Source of the DNA: Myxococcales bacterium UBA1203
GTDB lineage: Bacteria > Myxococcota > Myxococcia > Myxococcales > UBA5297
Assembly: GCA_002309695.1 (NCBI GenBank)
Contig: DBXV01000016.1
Location: 357,356-415,403, forward strand
Direction: 5' to 3'
Length of the DNA: 58,048 nt
Made by a program: the position numbers and the translations under genes. Positions 25,477 through 32,726 of the stretch are shown piece after piece (within the stretch, counting starts at the first letter, position 1; each line of letters begins with the position of its first letter). The notes beneath the pieces were generated by a model. The model searched no databases. It was given only the letters and a program-made list of their open reading frames with translations, and was not told where the DNA came from.

Positions 25477-28400
25477 ATGCCCGAATCGAATTCATTCAGA
25501 CAGTCTTCGCCCACGTCTGCCGGCTGGCGGAAGGGCGCAATTCTCACGCTGCTGACTGCGGCGGTGCTGACGGCTGTTCTCTGGGGATTCACCCGCGGAC
25601 CGGAGGAGGACGGCGGGGACCTGAGCGGGGATGAACAGGGCGGCGCGCTGACGCAGCGCGGGCACAAAAAGCGTTTTTCCGGGCGTTTTTCTCAGAAGAA
25701 AGGCCGTTCCTCCGGGCCGGTCGTCATTTCGGGCCGGATTCTCGATGCAGATGGCAACGGCGCGCAGGCGGAAGTCTTTGTTTTTTCGGAGGACAATCTG
25801 GCGCGCTGGGCTGAGCCGCACCGGCAGAGCGCTGTCCGTCACGAATCGCTCTCGGCATGCAGGTGTTCCGAGGCTGCACAGATCTGGGCCGACTGGGCGA
25901 AAGAAGGCAGCGCAGACGACGGCATGCTTCCGGAGCCCGATGCCGCCGCTGTTTCCGACGCTTCCACGGGTGCCTTTGTCATTGAGGCGGATGCGCCCGG
26001 TCCCTTTGGAATTTTTGCCAGGGGAACCAACGGCACCGGCAGTGCCGAGCTCCGCATGTATGCTCCGCAGCGCGCGCCTGAGGGTGAACCCGCCGAAGGC
26101 GAGAGTGAGGAATCCGGCGAGGGGGCAGAACTCTGGCTGTCCGCTTCATCGTTTCCCATCCGCGGCCGGGTGGTTGACGAAAGCGGAAAGCCCGTTCCCG
26201 GCGCGGCTCTGGTTCTGATTCCGCCGGATTCTCCCTTTGCAGAGAGAACGTCCGCGAATGCCGACGGCCGCTTTGAGTTTGAGCGGAGTCTTGCCGCGGG
26301 AAGAGGCCGCCTGATTGCCGCCGCGCCGGATTTCATGCCCGCCGACGTGTTTTTTTCGCTGCCGTCATCTCTGGATGCGAAGGAGCGGATTATCCGCCTG
26401 ACCAGGCCGCGCTCGGTCACAGGAAAGGTGCTGTCTCAGGATGGCCGTCCCGCGCCCGGTGCGGCTGTCCGTCTGTGGAACCTGAGAACGAACGCCGTCG
26501 GGGAGTCTCTGCAGAGCGCTTCCGACAAAAACGGCGCATTCAGCTTCGAGGGCCTGACGGCGGGCGAATACCGGGTGACCGCTGTCAGGGGAAACGCGGC
26601 GGCATCTGCGGACATCAGCCTGCTCAGTCAGGGAAATCAGGACGGCGGGACACAGGGCGCCGGGGAAACAGCCAGCGTCACGCTCGTTTTGTCCGAGGGA
26701 ATTCGCGTGACGGGAACGGTGCGCGCCCGGGAGTCGGAGCAGGGGATTGGCGGCGCCTCTGTTCGGGCCGTTTTTCTGGGTGAGCCGCTGCTCACGACGA
26801 GCACGGATGACGCGGGGGAATTTGTCCTCGACGGCGTGCCCCAAGGCAGCGTCATCGCTGCCTCGGCCGAGGGCTATCTGCCGGACGGCGCGCAGCCCGA
26901 CAGTGAGAGCGGCCGGGCGGACATTTTTCTGACGGCTTCTATCGTCGTGGCAGGGCATCTCGTGCAGTCGGCGTCCGTGCGGCGCGACCTCCCCGCGGGC
27001 CTGCCCGTGACCATCTCTCAGGGAGAAACCACGAAGACCGCGTTCCTCGACGCAGCGGGCGCTTTTCGCTTCGAGCTGCCGCGCAGGGGCAGGGTGTTTC
27101 TGGAATTTCACCATTCAGAATTTGGCACCGCGTCGGCCGTGGCTGAGGCGCCTTCCGACGATGTGATTTTGCAGCTTCATCGGGGAGCAGCTCTGACGGC
27201 CCGCGTGGTCTCTTCGGAAAATGGCGCGCCCATTTCCGGCGCCATGCTGAGTGCTGCCAGAGGGACGCCCCGGGAACGTGATTTGGGTGAGGACGCGCTC
27301 CTGACCGATGTTCCATCCAATGCGGAGGGGCGCCTGCTTCTGGCCGGACTGACGCCTTCCGCCTACGACCTGCGCTTTACGGCGCCGGGATTTGCCGACC
27401 GCCTGATGCGGGACGTGGTGATTTTCGATGCCGACGAGACGCGCGATCTGGGCACTGTCCGCATGGAAAAGGGGCTCACCGTTTCAGGCCGCGTCGTGAT
27501 GAAAGACAGCGGCCAGGGCGTGGAGGGCGCCGTCGTCACGGCGATTCACAACGGGCGCAGGTCCACGGTCACCAGCGGAGCGGACGGCGCCTTTGTCGTG
27601 GGCGGTCTGGACGCTGATGACGGCGACAGCGACGTTTTTCTGAACGCGGACTCTGAGAGCGGCTTCAGCGAAGCGGCTCAGGTCGAGCCGGGCACGCGCG
27701 GCGTCATCCTTCATCTCCGCAGCGAAAAAAGGCACCGGATCGCCGGGCGCGTCATCTCGCCCTCCGGTGCGCCGGTTTTGAATTTCAGCGTCAACGGGAA
27801 GCCTTTCACCACCGCCGACGGCGCCTTTGAGACCGAAATTGCCGAATTTGAATCGACCACCCGCATTGTCGTTGTCGCGCCGGGCTTTTCTCCGGCGGAG
27901 CTCGATGTGGAGCTGCCCGGCACAGGCGTCACAAAGGACGTCGGTACCATTCGGCTGCATCGCGGGGTCAGTATCGAGGGGACGGCCCTCGAGCGGGAGA
28001 GCAGAGCGCCACTCGCCGGCGTTCGCGTGCGGCTGCGGGCATTCGGCCTGAACGTGGGCATTGACAGCACTCCTCCGGCGGTCAGCGGGCCGGACGGCAG
28101 CTTTGTCATTTCCGGCATCGCGCCTGACCTCCGTGAGGTGGAACTCATTGGCTTCAGGAACGACCCGGCGCGGCCGGAGGGCAGCGCTCGCGTCCGCATC
28201 AGCGGCGGCAGGAGCGGCAATGACGGCGAGGAGGAGCGCGTCATTCGCGGCGTGGAAATCCTCATGGACAGTGCTTTCGGGGTTCTCGAAGGCACGGTCA
28301 CGGACGAGGACGGACGGCCTGTCGCGGGCGCCGCCGTCAGTCTTCTGGGCGACGACATCCGCTTCCACACGCGGAGCGGCGCGGACGGCACCTATCGGCT

Positions 28401-28872
28401 GGAAGGATTTTCCATTCACAACAGCCGCGCGGTGGGCGCCGCCTGCCGTCTGGAAGTCGAGGGCGGGCGCTTTGTCAGCGAGATCCGTCCCGTGACGCTG
28501 GACAGCAGCGGCCATGGGCGCATCGACTTTGAGCTCTCCCGCAGCGGCACCGGCACGCTGACCGTCATCACCGACATTCCCGAGGCCCGCTACGCTGTCC
28601 TGGTGCCCGATCTTCTGGTCGATACGACTTCCGGGAACACGCCGGAGGCGCTGTCGTTCGGAAACGCCGCTTTTCGGAATGGCCGGGCCGAATTCAAAGG
28701 CCTCCGTCCCGGGCGCTACATCGCGGTCGTGAGGGCGGATGCCGACTCGGGGGCCATCGCCATGGCCCCCGTGGAGCTGCCTTCCGGAAGCGGGGCAGAA
28801 GTGCGCGTGTCAGCTGATATGACAGTGAGTGACCCCGACGTGGCCGCCATGCTGTCCGTGTTTGATTTCTGA
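25477..28872 (+). CDS. Membrane-anchored protein of about eleven carboxypeptidase-regulatory-like repeats
   Basis: 1131-residue protein anchored by one N-terminal TM helix (about residues 21-38), followed by a basic/Gly linker. The rest is a string of about eleven beta-sandwich repeats of the CarboxypepD regulatory-like type. Each begins with a phrase such as VISGRILDADGNG, IRGRVVDESGKPVPGA, VTGKVLSQDGRPAPGA, VSGRVVMKDSGQGVEGA or LEGTVTDEDGRPVAGA and closes with F.F.GL..G.Y. Repeats are diverged, so the array is old. Such proteins usually span the periplasm or form surface stalks and can bind carbohydrate or protein. Only two Cys are visible, both near the N-terminus (SACRCSEA). It is transcribed divergently from the propeller/lysozyme operon. 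A terminator follows. Confidence 0.83.
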   Translation: MPESNSFRQSSPTSAGWRKGAILTLLTAAVLTAVLWGFTRGPEEDGGDLSGDEQGGALTQRGHKKRFSGRFSQKKGRSSGPVVISGRILDADGNGAQAEVFVFSEDNLARWAEPHRQSAVRHESLSACRCSEAAQIWADWAKEGSADDGMLPEPDAAAVSDASTGAFVIEADAPGPFGIFARGTNGTGSAELRMYAPQRAPEGEPAEGESEESGEGAELWLSASSFPIRGRVVDESGKPVPGAALVLIPPDSPFAERTSANADGRFEFERSLAAGRGRLIAAAPDFMPADVFFSLPSSLDAKERIIRLTRPRSVTGKVLSQDGRPAPGAAVRLWNLRTNAVGESLQSASDKNGAFSFEGLTAGEYRVTAVRGNAAASADISLLSQGNQDGGTQGAGETASVTLVLSEGIRVTGTVRARESEQGIGGASVRAVFLGEPLLTTSTDDAGEFVLDGVPQGSVIAASAEGYLPDGAQPDSESGRADIFLTASIVVAGHLVQSASVRRDLPAGLPVTISQGETTKTAFLDAAGAFRFELPRRGRVFLEFHHSEFGTASAVAEAPSDDVILQLHRGAALTARVVSSENGAPISGAMLSAARGTPRERDLGEDALLTDVPSNAEGRLLLAGLTPSAYDLRFTAPGFADRLMRDVVIFDADETRDLGTVRMEKGLTVSGRVVMKDSGQGVEGAVVTAIHNGRRSTVTSGADGAFVVGGLDADDGDSDVFLNADSESGFSEAAQVEPGTRGVILHLRSEKRHRIAGRVISPSGAPVLNFSVNGKPFTTADGAFETEIAEFESTTRIVVVAPGFSPAELDVELPGTGVTKDVGTIRLHRGVSIEGTALERESRAPLAGVRVRLRAFGLNVGIDSTPPAVSGPDGSFVISGIAPDLREVELIGFRNDPARPEGSARVRISGGRSGNDGEEERVIRGVEILMDSAFGVLEGTVTDEDGRPVAGAAVSLLGDDIRFHTRSGADGTYRLEGFSIHNSRAVGAACRLEVEGGRFVSEIRPVTLDSSGHGRIDFELSRSGTGTLTVITDIPEARYAVLVPDLLVDTTSGNTPEALSFGNAAFRNGRAEFKGLRPGRYIAVVRADADSGAIAMAPVELPSGSGAEVRVSADMTVSDPDVAAMLSVFDF

Positions 28873-28962
28873 TAAAAGAAACGGAGCGGGACGAAAAAAA
28901 TCACCAACAGCCTCAAAATTTTGCCTGTATTTTTCCTACAAAACCAGTATGAAAGTGAAATT

Positions 28963-29000
28963 ATCCCGTCCGGGTCATCATGCCGGAGCGGGATTTTTTT
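28963..29000 (+). terminator. Terminator after the repeat protein
   Basis: ATCCCG-TCCGG pairs with CCGGAGCGGGAT (one bulge) around GTCATCATG, followed by seven T. It ends about 45 bases before the transsulfuration gene, so it could also act as a leader attenuator for that operon if a promoter lies just upstream. Confidence 0.8.
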
Positions 29001-29045
29001 CATCTTAAAACACGGTGCAGCAGCAGGCGCCGAAGGACTTCTGAA

Positions 29046-30206
29046 ATGTCAGCTTCAAAGCACATCGAAACAAAACTCATTCACGGCGGCATTGACGGCG
29101 ACAAAGTTACGGGGGCCGTCAACGTGCCTATCTACCAGACTTCTACTTACAGACAGTCTGGCCTGGGCGAAAACACGGGCTGGGAGTATTCCCGCACCGG
29201 AAACCCGACGCGCGCGGCTTTGGAAGCCCTGATTGCGGAACTTGAAGGCGGTGCGGCCGGTTTTGCGTTCGCCAGCGGCATGGCGGCGACTTCAACGGTG
29301 CTTTCGCTTTTTCACCAGGGCGACCGCATTATTATTTCGAGCAATGTATATGGCGGAACTTTCCGCGTATTGGACAAAGTATTTAATCATCTCGGTCTCA
29401 GCTATTCGATTGAAGACACCACGGACCTGGAAGCGCTCGATACAAAAGTGACTCCCGACGTGAAGGCGTTTTTTGTGGAAAGTCCGGCGAATCCGCTCCT
29501 GACGGTGACGGATCTGGCAGGCGTCGCGGCGATTGCGAAAAAGCACGGCATTCTGACGATTGTCGATAATACTTTTATGACGCCGTATTTGCAGCGTCCG
29601 CTGGAACTCGGCGCCGACATTGTGGTGCACAGCGCGACCAAGTATCTGGGCGGGCACAGCGATTTGGTGGCAGGACTCGCCGTCGCCAAAGACAAAGGAA
29701 TTGCCGAAAAACTCGCCTATCTGCAGAACGCCACAGGCGCGGTGCTCGGTCCCTTTGATTCGTTCCTTTTGATTCGCGGCATCAAGACGCTCGGCGTGCG
29801 CCTCGACCGCCATACCGAAAACGCAGAACGCATTGCGCATTATCTGGAACAGCACGAAGCCGTAAAACGCGTGTATTATCCGGGTCTTCCGGCCGCGCAG
29901 GGGTACGAAATCAATAAAAAGCAGGCGAAGAATGGCGGCGCCATGATTTCGTTTGAGCTCCGCGAGGGCTATAACATCAAAAAGTTCTTTAAGGGATTGA
30001 AACTGATTTTGCTCGCCGAAAGCCTGGGCGGCGTTGAAAGCCTCGTCTGCCATCCCGCCACAATGACGCACGCATCTATTCCGAAGGATATTCGTGAAAA
30101 GGTGGGCATTACGGACGGGCTGATTCGCTTCTCTGTGGGAATTGAACAGGTGGAAGACATTATTCAGGACTTGAACGCGGCAATCAGCGCGGCGAAGGAG
30201 GTTTAA
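29046..30206 (+). CDS. mccB: Cystathionine gamma-lyase/synthase-family PLP enzyme (MccB-like)
   Basis: PLP-dependent enzyme of the Cys/Met metabolism family, 386 aa. The start MSASKHIETKLIHGG matches the family N-terminus and has GAAGGA about 10 bases upstream. The PLP Lys is Lys199 in VVHSATKYLGGHSD. Other signatures are EYSRTGNPTRAALE and the Asp-containing TIVDNTFMTPYLQRP. The C-terminal SLGGVESLVCHPATMTHAS is typical of lyases and synthases alike. The immediate downstream gene is a cystathionine beta-synthase-type enzyme, one base after the stop. This favours the reverse-transsulfuration role, splitting cystathionine to cysteine, as for B. subtilis MccB. Cystathionine gamma-synthase or homocysteine-forming activity remains possible. 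Confidence 0.85.
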   Translation: MSASKHIETKLIHGGIDGDKVTGAVNVPIYQTSTYRQSGLGENTGWEYSRTGNPTRAALEALIAELEGGAAGFAFASGMAATSTVLSLFHQGDRIIISSNVYGGTFRVLDKVFNHLGLSYSIEDTTDLEALDTKVTPDVKAFFVESPANPLLTVTDLAGVAAIAKKHGILTIVDNTFMTPYLQRPLELGADIVVHSATKYLGGHSDLVAGLAVAKDKGIAEKLAYLQNATGAVLGPFDSFLLIRGIKTLGVRLDRHTENAERIAHYLEQHEAVKRVYYPGLPAAQGYEINKKQAKNGGAMISFELREGYNIKKFFKGLKLILLAESLGGVESLVCHPATMTHASIPKDIREKVGITDGLIRFSVGIEQVEDIIQDLNAAISAAKEV

Positions 30207-30207
30207 T

Positions 30208-31119
30208 ATGAATTACTATGAATCCATGCAGTCCCTGATTGGCAAAACGCCGCTCGTCAAACTCACCCATGTCGGCGTTCCGGAAGGCGTGAATTTGTTC
30301 GTGAAGCTCGAACTCTGGAATCCGTCGGGCAGCGTGAAGGACCGCACGGGCCTTTACATGGTGAACGACGCACTCGCGAAGGGGACCCTCAGGCCGGGCG
30401 GAACCATTGTCGAGGCAACTGCAGGCAATACCGGGCTTGGAATCGCATTCGCGGCGCTCAATCGAGGAATCCGCGTGATTTTCGTGGTTCCGACCAAGTT
30501 TTCGCAGGAAAAGCAGACACTGCTGCGCGCCCTCGGTGCGGAGCTCATCAATACCCCGCGCGAAGAGGGCATGCTCGGCGCTGAAAAGAAAGCGGAAGAA
30601 TTGCTCAGACAAATTCCGAATTCCATTTCGCTCCGGCAGTTCCGCAATATGGCAAATCCGCGCGCGCATTATGAAACGACCGGCCCTGAAATCTATAACG
30701 ACCTCGACGGACACATCGATTATGTGGTCGCGGGCGCCGGGAGCGGCGGCACTTACAGCGGTATTCTCAAGTACCTCAAGGAGCGCGACCCCAAAATTCA
30801 GGGCGTGCTCGCGGACCCTGTGGGCTCTACCATGGGCGGCGGTGAACACGGCGACTACAACATCGAAGGAATAGGAAATGATTTTATCGCCGATACCATG
30901 GACATGTCGCTGGTGGACCAGGTCATTAAAATCAATGACGACGACGCCTTTGGCGGTGCCCGCGAACTTGCTCAGAAAGAGGGCATATTTGCAGGCTCTT
31001 CGTCGGGCGCTGTATTTGTTGCGGCAAAGAAGCTGATTACTTCGGGCGCACGCGGAAACATCGTTTTTGTGGCCCCCGACCGCGGCGACCGGTATTTCAG
31101 CAAGGGATTGTATGAGTAA
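30208..31119 (+). CDS. mccA: Cysteine synthase / OAS-dependent cystathionine beta-synthase (MccA-like)
   Basis: Fold-type II PLP enzyme of 303 aa. PLP Lys44 lies in NPSGSVKDR. The substrate loop reads VEATAGNTGLG, where plain cysteine synthases usually have a TSGNTG form; the TAGNTG form occurs in MccA-type enzymes. The phosphate-binding GAGSGGTYSG and the C-terminal AGSSSGAVFVAA are present. Paired with the MccB-like gene one base upstream, it probably makes cystathionine from O-acetylserine and homocysteine, so the pair recycles methionine sulfur into cysteine. GGAGG spans the upstream gene's end and gives a strong ribosome site. There is no regulatory CBS domain. Confidence 0.85.
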   Translation: MNYYESMQSLIGKTPLVKLTHVGVPEGVNLFVKLELWNPSGSVKDRTGLYMVNDALAKGTLRPGGTIVEATAGNTGLGIAFAALNRGIRVIFVVPTKFSQEKQTLLRALGAELINTPREEGMLGAEKKAEELLRQIPNSISLRQFRNMANPRAHYETTGPEIYNDLDGHIDYVVAGAGSGGTYSGILKYLKERDPKIQGVLADPVGSTMGGGEHGDYNIEGIGNDFIADTMDMSLVDQVIKINDDDAFGGARELAQKEGIFAGSSSGAVFVAAKKLITSGARGNIVFVAPDRGDRYFSKGLYE

Positions 31120-31151
31120 TATGTTCCGCGCCCCGCATGCAGTGATGAAGA

Positions 31152-31165
31152 GGGGGGGGGAGGTG
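31152..31165 (+). promoter_or_regulatory. G9 tract fused to a strong ribosome binding site
   Basis: A run of nine G passes directly into AGGTGA, seven bases before the ATG of the patatin gene. The ribosome site decides that start. The homopolymer could slip during replication and change spacing to anything upstream, though the AGGTGA-to-ATG distance itself would not change. Confidence 0.5.
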
Positions 31166-31172
31166 ATTTCCA

Positions 31173-32312
31173 ATGTCAAAACTGGGGCTTGTGCTCGCGG
31201 GCGGCGGCGGAAAGGGCAGTTATCAAATCGGCGTGTGGAAATATCTGCGCGAAATCGGGCTGGACGGGCAGATTTCCGTTATTTCAGGAACGTCGGTCGG
31301 CGCTCTGAACGCGTTTCTGATTGGCTGCGGCGATTACGAAATGGCCGAAAGAATCTGGCTGACGGAAATCGAGGACAAAATCCTCGATACTGAATCCCGG
31401 TCGCACAAAAGCGGGGCGTTTTTCAGCAGGGAAGGACTTCTGAAAATCATCAATGAAAACATTAAGTTTCATCAGGATCATAAATTTCCGGCAATATACG
31501 TCACCTGCTTTAATACAAAGGAAAATAAGGCAGAATATATAAAGCTGAACGGCAGGCCAGATGAAGAAATAACGGATTACCTGTTGGCGACGAGTGCGAT
31601 TCCCATTGTATTTCAGAAAGAAAATATAAACGGCCGCAATTATTATGACGGCGGGCTGAAGGACAATGTGCCGCTGAAGCCCCTGATTGACGAAGGCTGC
31701 ACGCACGCGCTGATTATCAATTTGAATAAGAATTATCATGCGGATTATTCGGGCTGCGGCATCAGCACCGTGGTGATTCATCCGTCGTGTGATCTGGGCT
31801 TTTTTGTCGGCGGCACCCTTGATTTTTCCCGGACAAGAGCCCAAATCCGGATGCAGCTCGGCTACAATGACTGCAAAAATCTGTATTCGCTGAAAATAAA
31901 GACATTGAGCGGAATCTGCGAAGAAAAGGATCTCGAAAACATGACGGAAGCGGAAGCGATTTCAAAAACGCGTGAAATCAATGAAATGAACGACACGGCG
32001 GTTCTGCTGGAGACCTTGAAAAAAATCAGCGCGGATCCGGGCCTCGCGGGAATGGTGCAGGTCAGCATGAATGCAGAACTCGAAACGCGGGGCGGAAAAG
32101 TATTTTGGAACGAACTGGCGGAATTTAATGGGTGGAAATGGCAGCGGAACAATATCTTCGGGCAGGTGCGGCTGCTCGACCCGCTGAACAACCGGCGGGC
32201 CTGGGGAAAGTATCAGAAAGTCATCGATAAGTGCCGGAATTTTCTGGAGAATGAAGTCAGAAAAGAGCTGGAGTTTTCCCGGAAGTATGGAAACAGCGGC
32301 AGCGCCGTCTGA
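31173..32312 (+). CDS. Patatin-like phospholipase (RssA-type)
   Basis: Predicted Ser-Asp dyad lipid hydrolase. The oxyanion loop LVLAGGGGKGSYQIG lies at residues 7-20, nucleophile Ser41 in SGTSVGA, and the catalytic Asp is Asp159 in YYDGGLKDN. The patatin core ends near residue 205. The C-terminal 170 residues, which include FSRTRAQIRMQLGYNDCKNL and a Lys/Glu-rich helix region, are an extension often seen in bacterial RssA-like proteins. No signal peptide is present, so it is probably cytosolic or membrane-associated. Codon use is AT-rich compared with genes at 0-28 kb, suggesting a different origin. It lies 53 bases after the mccA-like gene. Confidence 0.9.
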   Translation: MSKLGLVLAGGGGKGSYQIGVWKYLREIGLDGQISVISGTSVGALNAFLIGCGDYEMAERIWLTEIEDKILDTESRSHKSGAFFSREGLLKIINENIKFHQDHKFPAIYVTCFNTKENKAEYIKLNGRPDEEITDYLLATSAIPIVFQKENINGRNYYDGGLKDNVPLKPLIDEGCTHALIINLNKNYHADYSGCGISTVVIHPSCDLGFFVGGTLDFSRTRAQIRMQLGYNDCKNLYSLKIKTLSGICEEKDLENMTEAEAISKTREINEMNDTAVLLETLKKISADPGLAGMVQVSMNAELETRGGKVFWNELAEFNGWKWQRNNIFGQVRLLDPLNNRRAWGKYQKVIDKCRNFLENEVRKELEFSRKYGNSGSAV

Positions 32313-32726
32313 GCGCACGGTGTCTGACGCAGCGGGCGTTTCGGAAATCTCGAAACTCGGAAATTGCGGGGGATCAAACGCGCTGAGATGCAGTGAGGTG
32401 CCGTGAGACGAAAATCTCCGCCGTCTCAGTGTCCAGGCGCTAGTTTACATAATGCCGATTATGAGACGTTTTCATGGCGGACAGGGGAGAGACGTTTCAT
32501 GCCGGCTGACGAGTCTGACATCTGACAACGCAGATTCACTTTTGCGTTCACTGCGGTTCGCGTTTTCGCAGAGATGTCTCTCAGCCGTGTTCCAGAAATT
32601 TCTGAAAACTCCCCCAAAAAACGCCTTGAAGTGACCTTCAGGTGTGGCAACGGGCCCGCCCCCGCATGGCCGGATGTAATGAGCTGTAAAGGCAGCCCCG
32701 TTCGGGTGTTCTTCGAGGAGATATTG
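32313..32726 (+). promoter_or_regulatory. 414-base leader/promoter region of the first EGF/FISUMP gene
   Basis: No convincing gene is present. Two palindromes stand out: CATAAT-GCCG-ATTATG at 32448-32463 and CAGAAATTTCTG at 32593-32604. Both could be operator sites. A clear ribosome site, GAGGAG at 32715-32720, lies six bases before the ATG at 32727. An open frame continues upstream of that ATG but has no signal-peptide-like content. Confidence 0.4.

Noticed and set aside
32454..32726. Earlier in-frame starts for the first EGF/FISUMP protein
   Set aside because: They place non-hydrophobic sequence before the signal peptide and ignore the GAGGAG site at 32715-32720.
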